From Rugosimonospora sp040255525 (GTDB lineage Bacteria; Actinomycetota; Actinomycetes; Mycobacteriales; Micromonosporaceae): a DNA stretch of 64,000 nucleotides. A program made the position numbers and the translations under genes. The stretch covers positions 62,001 through 126,000 of the forward strand of contig JBDZVD010000003.1 in the NCBI GenBank assembly GCA_040255525.1, in the 5' to 3' direction. How positions within the stretch are numbered: the first letter of the stretch is position 1; every line of letters starts with the position of its first letter. The notes below the pieces were generated by a model, which worked only from the letters and a program-made list of their open reading frames with translations, had not been told where the DNA came from and searched no databases. This document shows, one piece after another, positions 36,632 through 45,184 of this stretch.

Positions 36632-36668
36632 ACCGCGCCGGTAGCCGTGACACGGCTACCGGCGCGGT
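36632..36668. terminator. Hairpin terminator after E7 P450
   Basis: Perfect 15-bp arms, ACCGCGCCGGTAGCC and GGCTACCGGCGCGGT, around GTGACAC (which can add two more pairs). It suggests that the PKSE-E7 transcript ends or is attenuated here and that E4-E5 have their own promoter in 36669-36862. Confidence 0.75.
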
Positions 36669-36862
36669 CCACTGTCTACTTCGGACCAATACCAGTTCGC
36701 GATACAGCATGGATTGAGAAGACTCCGACGCGCCGCGTCATCGACGATATGGACGACCGCGAACTGTGTCCCATACCGGTCCGGTCACGTCATCCGCGCA
36801 ATCTGGACCGATACGTGCGTACCCGTCCGCGGATGCCGCACCGCCACGTGAAGGGGGAACCG

Positions 36863-38842
36863 TTGCACTCGCAACCCGCCGGACTTCCGCGCAGGCTGTT
36901 GCCGGCCATCTTCGTCATCGTCCTGGCCGTCGCGCTGTTCATCGCCGCACAGCCCTCGTCGGCCTCGACCGCTCAACGCTCCGCGGTCGCGTCGCACTAC
37001 CACTTCACCGAGCTGCCCATCGCCATGCCACCGGGATTGGCACAGCACACCGTGCGGCGGGTGAACAAGGACTATGAGCAGATCCGTTCCTGGATCTCCT
37101 CGGTCGGCGCCGCGGTCGCGATGAACGACCTGACCGGGGCCGGCGTCGCTCAGGACCTGTGCCTGGTCGACACGCGCAGCGACTCGGTCATCGTCACCCC
37201 GGTACCGGGCACCGGCAGCCGCTACGCGCCGTTCGTGCTGGACGCGGCCCCGCTGCCGATGGGGCCCGGAGTCGCCCCGATGGGCTGCGTGCCCGGCGAC
37301 TACAACCAGGACGGCCGGATGGATCTGCTGGTCTACTACTGGGGACGCACCCCGATCGTGTTCCTGCACCGGGCGGTGGCGTCGACGTCGCTTCGCAACG
37401 ACAGCTACCTGCCCACCGAACTGGTACCCCAGGCACCCGCGCCGGACCACTCGTACCACGGACCGCTGTGGAACAGCAACGCGGTCGCGGTGGCCGACTT
37501 CGACGGCGACGGGCATCCCGACATCGGCGTCTTCAACTACTTCCCGGACAGCCCGGTGCTCGACCCGGACGCGCCGGCGACCGTACGGATGAACCACTCG
37601 CTGTCGAAGGCGCAGAACGGCGGCGGTGCGCACATCCTGCGGTGGATCGGAGCCACCGGGGGCGACCGGCCGTCGGTGCGGTACCAGGAGGCGCCCGGCG
37701 CCATCGACCCGACGGTCGCCAGCGGCTGGACGCTCGGCGCCGGCTCCGCCGACCTCGACGGCGACCTGCTGCCCGAGCTGTACCTGGCCAACGACTTCGG
37801 CAACGACCACCTGTTCCACAACGTGTCGACGCCCGGACACATCGCGTTCGCCCTGCTGCGCGGGCGCCGTGGCGCGCTCACCCCGAAGTCGATGGTTCTC
37901 GGCAACGACTCGTTCAAGGGCATGTCCATCGACTTCGGCGACCTCGGCCGTACCGGCAAGTTCGACATGTTCGTCAGCAACATCACCACCTCGTGGGGCC
38001 TCGAGGAGAGCAACTTCGTGTGGATGAACAACGCCTCCTCCCCGCAGGCGGCGAAGACCAAGATGGACATGGGCACCGCACCCTTCGACCAGAAGGCGGC
38101 GGACCTCAACATGGCGTTCACCGGCTGGGGCTGGGACTCGAAGATGGCCGACTTCGACAACAGCGGCTACCCGGCGGTGGTGCAGGCGGACGGGTTCATC
38201 AAGGGCACCATCAACCGGTGGAACTGGCTGCAGGAGCTGGCCATGAGCAACGACCTGATGCTGGAAAACCCGGGGATGTGGCCGAAGGCGCAGCCGGGAG
38301 ACGACATCGCCGGTGATCAGCGCCTGGCGTTCTGGGCCCGGCAGGGCAACGGCAAGTACACGAACATCAGCAAGGACCTGAACCTCGATGTGCCGACGCC
38401 GACGCGGGGAGTCGCGGTCGGCGACGCCGACGGTGACGGCGGCCAGGACTTCGCCGTCGCCAGGCAGTGGGCGGCACCGGCCTACTACCACAACGACAGC
38501 CCGAACCGGGCAGCCTTCCTCGGGCTGCGGCTCTACCGGCCGGCGCTCGACGCGGCCGCGGACACCGGCGTGCCCGGCTCGCCCGCCTACGGCGCCCAGG
38601 TGCTCATCACCACCGCCGACGGACACCACCAGATCTCCCAACTGGACGGTGGCGGCGGCCACAGCGGCAAGCGCAGCTTCGACGTCTTCTTCGGGCTGGG
38701 CGCGGCCGGCGACAAGCCGGTGTCCGCGGCGCTGAGCTGGCGGGACCTCACCGGGACCGTCCACCACCAGACCCTCGACCTGACCCAGGGGTGGCATGAC
38801 GTCATGCTCACCACGCACGCGGCGGAGGTGCCGGCACGATGA
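36863..38842 (+). CDS. UnbV-type enediyne protein with VCBS/ASPIC domains (E4)
   Basis: 659 residues from TTG 36863, chosen because AAGGGGG lies five bases upstream; ATG 36833 is in frame but lacks an RBS. N-terminal signal or anchor helix (LLPAIFVIVLAVALFIAA) implies export. Repeated Ca-binding FG-GAP/VCBS motifs: DYNQDGRMD, DFDGDGHPD, DLDGDLLPE, DADGDGGQD. C-terminal ASPIC/UnbV domain: AYGAQVLITTADG, GGGGHSG, VFFGLGAAG. E4 is one of the universally conserved warhead proteins with unknown chemistry. Its stop overlaps the E5 start. Confidence 0.93.
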   Translation: MHSQPAGLPRRLLPAIFVIVLAVALFIAAQPSSASTAQRSAVASHYHFTELPIAMPPGLAQHTVRRVNKDYEQIRSWISSVGAAVAMNDLTGAGVAQDLCLVDTRSDSVIVTPVPGTGSRYAPFVLDAAPLPMGPGVAPMGCVPGDYNQDGRMDLLVYYWGRTPIVFLHRAVASTSLRNDSYLPTELVPQAPAPDHSYHGPLWNSNAVAVADFDGDGHPDIGVFNYFPDSPVLDPDAPATVRMNHSLSKAQNGGGAHILRWIGATGGDRPSVRYQEAPGAIDPTVASGWTLGAGSADLDGDLLPELYLANDFGNDHLFHNVSTPGHIAFALLRGRRGALTPKSMVLGNDSFKGMSIDFGDLGRTGKFDMFVSNITTSWGLEESNFVWMNNASSPQAAKTKMDMGTAPFDQKAADLNMAFTGWGWDSKMADFDNSGYPAVVQADGFIKGTINRWNWLQELAMSNDLMLENPGMWPKAQPGDDIAGDQRLAFWARQGNGKYTNISKDLNLDVPTPTRGVAVGDADGDGGQDFAVARQWAAPAYYHNDSPNRAAFLGLRLYRPALDAAADTGVPGSPAYGAQVLITTADGHHQISQLDGGGGHSGKRSFDVFFGLGAAGDKPVSAALSWRDLTGTVHHQTLDLTQGWHDVMLTTHAAEVPAR

Positions 38843-39840
38843 CCGACGTTCGACAGGAACAGGCGGTGCATGCTGGCGCCGTAGCGCTCAACGGTGCGCC
38901 GGCGCGCGGCGCGGATGTCGCCGCGCCCGCGGCCCGGCCCGCCGTGCCGCGGGTCGACCGCAAGGACCCCCGCTATCTCGCGCTGCGCAACTTCGCCATC
39001 TCGATGAGCATCTTCAACGTCCTCGGGTACACGGTGCTCGGTTTCGAACAGCCGTGGACCTGGCCGCTGTTCTCCCTCGCGGTCGGGTACCCGCTGGAGA
39101 TCGCCATCGAGGCGATCGCGGCATGGTCGGGGCGTCGCCGGCCGGCGTACGCCGGCAACGGGGTCTGGGGCCTCTACACGTTCCTGCTACCGGCACACAT
39201 CACCGCGCTCGCCTGCAACATGCTGCTCTACGCCAACACCCGGTACTGGCCGATCGCGTTCGCCGTCGTAGTGGCGATCGGTCAGAAGGCCGTGCTGCGC
39301 GCACCGATCAAGGGCAAGCTGCGGCACTTCATGAACCCGTCGAACTTCGGCATCACGCTGACCCTGCTGGCCTTCTCGTGGGTGAACATCGCGCCGCCGT
39401 ACCACTTCACCGAGAACGTGCCGGACGTGTTCCGGATGATGGTCCCGCTGATCGTCGCGTCCGCGGGTACGGTGCTGAACACCATGCTGACGAAGAAGGT
39501 CATGCTGATCGTCGGCTGGGTCGGTGGTTTCGCGATCCAGGCCCTCATCCGGCACTTCGTGTGGGACGTGGCGCTGTGGGCGGCGCTCGGCCCGATGACC
39601 GGTGTCGCGTTCGTGCTGTTCACGAACTACATGATCACCGACCCGGGCACCTCGCCGTCGGGCCGGGGCTCGATGTTCATGTTCGGCGCCTCGGTGGCCG
39701 CCGTGTACGGCGTACTCATGCTGTTCAATGTCGTCTACACGCTGTTCTTCGCAGTGACCATTGTCTGCTTGATCCGCGGCCTGTACTGGTGGGCCAAATG
39801 GCTTTTCCAACGCCGGCGGAGCACGGTCGCCATCGCGTGA
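38839..39840 (+). CDS. UnbU-type enediyne membrane protein, RnfD/NqrB-like (E5)
   Basis: 333 residues; ATG overlaps the E4 stop by four bases (ATGA). About nine to ten TM helices. Similar in layout to RnfD/NqrB membrane subunits of electron-transport complexes, e.g. FMNPSNFGITLTLLAFSW and TNYMITDPGTSPSGRGSMFMFG. The cytoplasmic N-terminus of about 45 residues is Ala-rich. Universally conserved in enediyne clusters; proposed role is electron transfer across the membrane or product movement, unproven. Confidence 0.93.
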   Translation: MTDVRQEQAVHAGAVALNGAPARGADVAAPAARPAVPRVDRKDPRYLALRNFAISMSIFNVLGYTVLGFEQPWTWPLFSLAVGYPLEIAIEAIAAWSGRRRPAYAGNGVWGLYTFLLPAHITALACNMLLYANTRYWPIAFAVVVAIGQKAVLRAPIKGKLRHFMNPSNFGITLTLLAFSWVNIAPPYHFTENVPDVFRMMVPLIVASAGTVLNTMLTKKVMLIVGWVGGFAIQALIRHFVWDVALWAALGPMTGVAFVLFTNYMITDPGTSPSGRGSMFMFGASVAAVYGVLMLFNVVYTLFFAVTIVCLIRGLYWWAKWLFQRRRSTVAIA

Positions 39841-39857
39841 GAGAAATGAATGTCGGC

Positions 39858-39898
39858 AATTGTGCCGGAGGGGTTACCACCCCTCCGGCGCAATTTTT
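39858..39898. terminator. Strong intrinsic terminator after E5
   Basis: A 16-bp stem with one G-T wobble, arms at 39858-39873 and 39880-39895, with a six-base TTACCA loop, followed by TTTTT at 39894-39898. It begins 18 bases after the UnbU stop and is the clearest rho-independent terminator in the window. Confidence 0.9.
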
Positions 39899-40804
39899 CG
39901 TCGCCACCGACGAACGCTTGTCTTCGACGTTCAACCGCCGGCCATTGCGGCGGGACGCGGGCCGCTCGGCCGTGCCCCGTCGCGGCGGCCGCCGTCTCAC
40001 CTGCCGCATCAGCCTGCAAGCACAGGCTCGCCCGGCACGGCGTCACCCGAGCAGGACCCGCGCCGGCAGCCACTCGCACCGGACCATCTCACCGATAGTA
40101 ATCAATGTTGTGCAATGCAACGGGATCAGCTACCGTTGTCCGCGTAAAAGGCGCGGAGCCACAGCCCGACGACACCAAATGATCGACCCCGACGAGCATA
40201 TCCGTCCCCTCGCGAATGGCCGACGATCCGATGTCTTTCGCCAAGCCGCGCTTAGCACCGGTCAACCAGTCGCCCCGGCTCGGCCGCCACCACCTGGCCG
40301 AGGGGTCGTGACCGCGCCGGCCGACCCCCCGACCGGATCACCGGTCCGCTCCGGTCGTCGCGACACCGGTCGACCCTCCACGCGACCAGGATCCTCAGCC
40401 ACGCCGCTGTCCGGCGCGCAGCGCCGGCGCCCGCACAGGCGTCGCGCGCACGGTGCTCGCGGACGGAACGTTCGCCCACCGGGCCTCCCCGCGGATCCAC
40501 GGTCCGGCGCGTCCCCGCGCTCGCCCGGTGAACAGGTTTGGTTGGGCGGCCCGGGTGGCGCGGGTGGCGGTGGCCGGCACGCGAACACGCTCCGCCGGTC
40601 CGGGCGGCTGCCCACGAGCGGGACCGGCCGCGTGGGCGCGGATGACGCCTATCATCCACTGTGGATGGACGGCCCGAGGCCGGTCGCACGATCAACCCGT
40701 CATGATCTCGTACTTCCTACCGGCTTCCGGTCGGATAGTGCCGAAATGACGGGCATCCCGTACAGTGATCGAAAATCTCCGGCGCAGACGGGGGCAAAGG
40801 CTTG
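39899..40804. other. About 0.9 kb without a supportable gene
   Basis: Frames are open on both strands because of the high GC, but none shows a recognisable domain, RBS or plausible composition. The segment around 40080-40140 is AT-richer and includes the imperfect inverted repeat GTTGTGCAATGCAAC. The 3' end must hold the promoter for the MerR gene at 40805. A weak relative of the recurrent motif (TTCGACGTTCAA) lies at 39923-39934. Confidence 0.4.
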
Positions 40805-41449
40805 ATGCGGATTTCGGACCTCAGCCGACAGAGCGGTGTCCCGGTAGCCACGATCAAGTTCTATCTGCGCGAGCGCCTGCTGCCCCCCGGCCAATCGACC
40901 GGCCGCAACCAGGCCGTGTACGGCGAGAAGCACCTGCGCAGGCTGCTGCTGATCAGAGCGTTCACCAACATCGGCCAGCTGGACCTGACCTCCGTGCGCG
41001 AGCTGCTGACGGCCATCGAGAGTGATGGTCTACCGTTGCCGGCCGTCCTCGAGATCGTCGGCCGGGTGCTCAGCTTCCCGCAGGACACCATGCTTGGTCC
41101 GGCCGACGACGACACGAACGCGCGCAACGACGTCGACGCCTTCATCGACCAGCTCGGCTGGCACGTGGAGCCGGACGCGGTCAGCCGCGAGCAGCTGATC
41201 GCGGTGATCACGGCGCTGCGACGACTGGGGTGCGGCTGCGCGATGGATTTCTTCACCCCGCAGGCCGAGGCCGCGTCGCGGCTCGCGGAGCAGGAACTGG
41301 ACCTGCTCTCACCCGAGGCTCTGGACCGCGGGGCCGCCGTCGCGCGCGGTGTGCTGCTGGAGGTTGCGCTCACCACGCTGCGCCGGATGGCCCAGCAGCA
41401 CCACGTGGCCCTCAGGTACGGGCACGTCGGCGCGGGCCAGCCGTCGTGA
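40805..41449 (+). CDS. MerR-family transcriptional regulator
   Basis: 214 residues from ATG 40805 (a TTG codon immediately upstream is in frame). DNA-binding domain MRISDLSRQSGVPVATIKFYLRERLLP followed by HLRRLLLIRAF and a helical dimerisation segment. Cysteines occur as a GCGCAM stretch near 140, not in a classic metal-binding layout. Very similar over the first 70 residues to the MerR at 18532-19236, including the shared FYLRE-LLP wing. Likely controls the surrounding enediyne genes. Confidence 0.88.
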   Translation: MRISDLSRQSGVPVATIKFYLRERLLPPGQSTGRNQAVYGEKHLRRLLLIRAFTNIGQLDLTSVRELLTAIESDGLPLPAVLEIVGRVLSFPQDTMLGPADDDTNARNDVDAFIDQLGWHVEPDAVSREQLIAVITALRRLGCGCAMDFFTPQAEAASRLAEQELDLLSPEALDRGAAVARGVLLEVALTTLRRMAQQHHVALRYGHVGAGQPS

Positions 41450-41551
41450 CCACGACTGCGTCGAGCCGTCCCCGAAACCCGCCGGCGGTCGAACAGTCGC
41501 CGGTCGGCGCGGCTGGGCAGCCACGCCGACCGGCGACTTCGTACCGGGTAG

Positions 41552-42739
41552 TCACACGTACATCGTGTTGGGCTCCAGGCCGCACAGCACCCGCCCGTAC
41601 AGCTCCAGGTTGGTGTTCGGGTGCATCAGGGCGTGCAGGTTGAGCGCCTGGATGTCCCGCTCGATCCGCTGGATCGGGACGTCGGAGTAGAGCGAGGACC
41701 CGCCGCTGGCCGTGTTGAGCACGTCCACGGCCTCCTTGGCCAGGCTGAACACCCGACCGAGTGCGGCACGGGCGCCGACCCGGTCGAGCAGCGTCCACGG
41801 CTGCCGTTCGGCGGCCTTCGCGTCCAGGGTGGTGGCCAGCCGCCGGGCGTGGAACTCGGCCTCATCGATCTTGAGGGTGGCCTCGGCAAGCTGAAGATGG
41901 GTCAACGGCGCCTGCTGCTGGGCGGCGTAGTCGGTGTAGGTGATCTTACGGTTGGGCATCCGCTCCCGAAAGTCCTGCAGGGCGGCCTGTGCCAGCCCCA
42001 CCGCGGTACCCGTGAAGGACGCGCAGCCAGTGGCCATCATCGGCGACCGGAACATCGGCGAGTCCGCGTTGCGCTCCGACGCGTACTGGCCCTGCAGGAT
42101 GGCGACCATCGGAAGGACCCGCTCGGCGGGGATGAACAGATCCCGAGCCACCGTACTGACGCTGCCGGTACCGCGCAGCCCCGCCGTGTACCAGTCGTCC
42201 ACGATCTCCAGATCCGACATCGGCACCAGGGCCATCACCGGCCACTGGCTGGAGCCATCCGGCGTGGGCGCCATGGCGAGGACCAGCTGCCAGTGGCTGT
42301 GCAGCGCCCCGCTGATGAACCGCCACTTGCCGCTGACCACGATGCCGCCGTCGTGCGGCTGCGCCACGGCGGTCGGGCTGAGCACTCCGCACACCCGGAC
42401 ATCCGGGTTGGCGAACACCTCGTCCTGCACCTGGTCCGGGTACAGGCCGGCCAGCCAGGCACACATTGACCACACCGCGGTGTTCCACGCGGCCGCCCCG
42501 TCCCCGAGGGCGATCGACGCGATGGTCCGCCCCATGGTGGTCGCCTCGACCTCGTACCCACCGTAATGGGCGGGCGTCCTCATCCTGAAGACGCCCGCGC
42601 CGGTGAGCGCCTCGATGGTCTCCTCGTGCAGGCGCCGGTTCTCGTCGCTCCACAGCGCGTGCGAACGTAGGACCGGCACCACGTCTGACACGCGGTTCAC
42701 GATGTCCGCGCGGGACTGGGGTGGAGTGGTTAGTGTCAT
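41552..42739 (-). CDS. Acyl-CoA-dehydrogenase-fold flavoprotein, probable group D monooxygenase
   Basis: 395 residues. ATG 42739 is used because GGAGG lies six bases upstream; an ATG at 42745 abuts it. Features of the ACAD fold: LTGAGVFRMRTPAHYGGYEV, ALGDGAAAWNTAVWSMCAW, GGIVVSGKWRFISGALHSHW, and C-terminal helices with ASGGSSLYSDVPIQRIERDIQAL. These match the HpaH/indole-hydroxylase-like branch that uses reduced flavin from a reductase rather than the beta-oxidation enzymes. E6 in this cluster could be its partner. Substrate unknown; an aryl or carrier-tethered intermediate is plausible. Confidence 0.8.
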   Translation of the reverse strand: MTLTTPPQSRADIVNRVSDVVPVLRSHALWSDENRRLHEETIEALTGAGVFRMRTPAHYGGYEVEATTMGRTIASIALGDGAAAWNTAVWSMCAWLAGLYPDQVQDEVFANPDVRVCGVLSPTAVAQPHDGGIVVSGKWRFISGALHSHWQLVLAMAPTPDGSSQWPVMALVPMSDLEIVDDWYTAGLRGTGSVSTVARDLFIPAERVLPMVAILQGQYASERNADSPMFRSPMMATGCASFTGTAVGLAQAALQDFRERMPNRKITYTDYAAQQQAPLTHLQLAEATLKIDEAEFHARRLATTLDAKAAERQPWTLLDRVGARAALGRVFSLAKEAVDVLNTASGGSSLYSDVPIQRIERDIQALNLHALMHPNTNLELYGRVLCGLEPNTMYV

Positions 42740-43068
42740 GTCCATCCTCCGGGCGATGCTGATCGTGGGGTGTCGGCCGCCGAGCGCCAGAAACTCGCTG
42801 GCCCGCGACGCCGCCTCGGCCGCGCCGCTACGCATGGAGAAGCATCACACCGGGCCCCGCCGGCGGCACCTTCCAACGTGCGATCTTCAACGCGGGCCGC
42901 TCCGCGCTCGCCCCACGAAGTCCGAACGGCCGGCCGGTCGGCGGCGGCCCGGCGGGAGAGCACCGAGAGAGAAGACCGGCCCCGCCGCGCCCCCGCATGC
43001 TCGTACTGCGGCGATGCCGGCTCGCCGCTGTCCAGAGACGACGACGCTTGCGTCAGAAGGGTGGATCC
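42740..43068. promoter_or_regulatory. Divergent promoter region with cluster motif
   Basis: Gap between the minus-strand flavoprotein and plus-strand TIGR03084-type gene. TTCCAACGTGCG at 42871-42882 is the best copy of the recurrent motif, followed directly by a related TCTTCAACGCGG at 42884-42895. The pair is 132 bases before the left start. No gene is supported in the gap. Confidence 0.45.
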
Positions 43069-43872
43069 GTGACAGAGCACCCGAATGTGGTCGCTGACTT
43101 CGCGGCCGAGGGCGACGCCATCGAGCGGCTGGTCGCTCCTCTTCCAGCAGCGAGCTGGTCGCTGCCCACGCCGGCACCGGGCTGGACGATCGCCCATCAG
43201 ATCGCGCACCTGGCGGCCACGTTCCGCATGGCCACCCTGGCGGCCTCCGACGCGGACACCTTCGCGGCCCTCACCTCCCGCCTCTCCCCGGATTTCAACG
43301 CGAATGTGGACCGCGCCCTCGCCGATTACCTGGCGGAGCGGCCGGAGGTGCTGCTGGGCCGGTGGCGCGACGAACGGGCGGCCTCGGCCCGCGCGCTCGC
43401 CGCGCTGCCACCGGATCGGCTGGTGCCGTGGCTGGTCCGGCCGATCCCGGTGGCGATGCTCGCCGCGGCCGGGATGATGGAGCTGTTCGGGCACGGCCAG
43501 GACATCGCGGACGCGCTCGGCGAGCGCCGTGAGTACACCGACCGGCTCGGGCACATCGTCGCCTTCGCGGTACGCACCTGGGACTTCGGGTACCTGTCGC
43601 GCGGGCTGACCCCGCCGGAGGTCACCTTCCGGTTCGAGCTGACCGCCCCATCCGGGACGCTCTGGCAGTTCGGGCCGGCCGATGCGCCGCAGCGGGTCAC
43701 CGGGCCGGCGGTCGACTTCTGCCTGCTGGTCACCCGCCGGCGCCACCGCGACGACCTGGCGCTTGCCGCGACCGGCGAAGAGGCCGACCACTGGCTCGAC
43801 ATCGCCCAGGCATACCGGGGACCGGCCGGCGCCGGGCGCAGACCCGGTCAGTTCGCCGCGCCGGCCCGCTGA
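43069..43872 (+). CDS. TIGR03084/DinB-like (mycothiol-dependent maleylpyruvate isomerase family) protein
   Basis: 267 residues from GTG 43069 with AAGGGTGG upstream. The N-terminal four-helix bundle carries the metal-binding family pattern: WTIAHQIAHLAATFRMA with the first His pair and GMMELFGHGQDIADALG with the later His. The C-terminal part (VTFRFELTAPSGTLWQFG) matches the SCP2-like/TIGR03084 tail. Such proteins can use a bound divalent metal and mycothiol. Homologues recur in enediyne clusters; the step is not defined. Confidence 0.82.
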   Translation: MTEHPNVVADFAAEGDAIERLVAPLPAASWSLPTPAPGWTIAHQIAHLAATFRMATLAASDADTFAALTSRLSPDFNANVDRALADYLAERPEVLLGRWRDERAASARALAALPPDRLVPWLVRPIPVAMLAAAGMMELFGHGQDIADALGERREYTDRLGHIVAFAVRTWDFGYLSRGLTPPEVTFRFELTAPSGTLWQFGPADAPQRVTGPAVDFCLLVTRRRHRDDLALAATGEEADHWLDIAQAYRGPAGAGRRPGQFAAPAR

Positions 43873-43901
43873 GCCGGCCGCCGCGCCGGCTCCGCACGAC
43901 T

Positions 43902-43946
43902 CGGCGACGGTACGCGGGCGGCTGCCCCGCCTGCGTACCGTCGCCG
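43902..43946. terminator. Bidirectional hairpin terminator
   Basis: A 20-bp stem with one G-T wobble and a CTGCC loop, arms at 43902-43921 and 43927-43946. It lies between the convergent TIGR03084-type gene and SgcJ-like gene and is perfectly placed to serve both. Confidence 0.8.
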
Positions 43947-43966
43947 GATGCGTACCGGACGGCCGG

Positions 43967-44392
43967 TCAGCCGACCGGGTCGCGCGGGCAGTTCTGGTAC
44001 ACCGCGATGCGCCACTGCCCGTCGCGCTTGACCAGAACCCATGACGCCCGGATCGCGTCGCTGTCGGACAGCTCGGTCTCTCCCGGTTGCAGGACACCGC
44101 CCACGGTCAGCAGGACGGCGGCGCCACCGGCCAACGGCTTGAGGCCGATCGGTTGGCCGGTCACCGTCGTGCCCCGGTACACGCCCCGATAGGCGGCCGC
44201 CATGAAGTCGCGGATCTGCTCCCGACCGCTGTGATAGGTACCGGGTAGGATCATCGTCCCGTCCTCGACGAACAGGTCGGCGAACGCGTCCGCGTCGTGC
44301 GCGGCCCAGGCCGCGACCATGCGCGCCGGTAGGGCGGAGATCTGCTCCTGGTCGCTCGCGACCGATCCCGCGGCGGACTGTGTGGTCGTCAT
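43967..44392 (-). CDS. SgcJ/EcaC-family NTF2-like protein
   Basis: 141 residues from ATG 44392 with GGGAGTGAGG upstream. The NTF2/SnoaL-like cone fold is recognisable: PARMVAAWAAHDADAFADLFVEDGTMILPGTYHSG, then REQIRDFMAAAYRG, and WRIAVYQNCP at the end. SgcJ homologues are specific companions of 9-membered enediyne genes (C-1027, neocarzinostatin) and have been linked to polyene processing or bound ligand handling. Short length and compact fold are typical. Confidence 0.88.
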   Translation of the reverse strand: MTTTQSAAGSVASDQEQISALPARMVAAWAAHDADAFADLFVEDGTMILPGTYHSGREQIRDFMAAAYRGVYRGTTVTGQPIGLKPLAGGAAVLLTVGGVLQPGETELSDSDAIRASWVLVKRDGQWRIAVYQNCPRDPVG

Positions 44393-44506
44393 CCTCACTC
44401 CCACTCTCGCTGCAACTGCCGGAAATAGCCGTCTGAAGGCCGGAAGGCGAATGACGATCCGGCCCCCTCCCATCAATCCTCGGCGGCCCCGGCAGAACTG
44501 CGCGTC

Positions 44507-44518
44507 TTCCAGCGTGCG
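44507..44518 (+). promoter_or_regulatory. Recurrent cluster motif in the SgcJ/E8 divergent promoter
   Basis: TTCCAGCGTGCG, one base different from the copy at 42871. It lies 115 bases from the SgcJ-like start and 108 bases from the E8-type start. Confidence 0.45.
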
Positions 44519-44614
44519 GACACCGGCCCGGCGCAATGCGGGAGATGCCGGTGCACAGCCCGGCAATCGACGATGGATTCTCGGCGATTCACGGCGCAAG
44601 GAAGGGGCCGAAGA

Positions 44615-45184
44615 ATGCAACCCGACTTCACGGAATTGAATGCGATTCAGATAATGACGCTCGAGGCATTCGCCGACACCATCATTCCCGGGCAGCGCCG
44701 CGGGCCGGACGACCGGGCCGTGGCGGGCGCCGCCGAGGGCGGCGGCGCGGTCGCCTCCGGTGCTGTCACCCTCATGGCCTCCGCCGAGGGCGGCCTCGGC
44801 GGGATGCTCGAAAGCCTCGTGGACGGACTCAACGACCACGCGACCCGCTTCGCCCAACGAACCGGGATCGCGCTCGACACCGAGGTCCCGCCGTTCGTGG
44901 CGCTGCCCTTCACCCAGCGGACCGCACTGGCCTCCGAACTCCTGGCCCCCAGCAGCCCGGAGCAGGACATGTGGGTGGCGCTGGCGATGTTCAGCGTCAT
45001 GGCCTGGGACACCGGGGCGTCGATGCACACGGCGGACGCCATCGCCGCCGGGCATCCCGGCCTGACCGCCATGAAGTTCATCGGGCCGGACCCCGACGGG
45101 TTGTGGAGATTCCCCGAATTCTCCTACCGGCGGCCGCTGGCCCCGATCCACCCGCACACCACACCGTTGGGAGACCCGGCATGA
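44615..45184 (+). CDS. E8-type small subunit (DUF5987 / gluconate dehydrogenase subunit 3-like)
   Basis: 189 residues; GGAAGGGG upstream of ATG 44615. Opening MTLEAFADTIIPG is the standard front of gluconate dehydrogenase subunit 3-like proteins that pair with GMC flavoproteins. No Tat signal is seen, so it is probably cytoplasmic here. Its stop overlaps the GMC start (ATGA), so the two are produced together. E8/E9 pairs are conserved in 9-membered enediyne clusters; the oxidised substrate is not known. Confidence 0.87.
   Translation: MQPDFTELNAIQIMTLEAFADTIIPGQRRGPDDRAVAGAAEGGGAVASGAVTLMASAEGGLGGMLESLVDGLNDHATRFAQRTGIALDTEVPPFVALPFTQRTALASELLAPSSPEQDMWVALAMFSVMAWDTGASMHTADAIAAGHPGLTAMKFIGPDPDGLWRFPEFSYRRPLAPIHPHTTPLGDPA

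Noticed and set aside
36785..38818. 677-codon open frame antisense to the UnbV gene
   Set aside because: Mirror of the real coding frame, with no recognisable motif.
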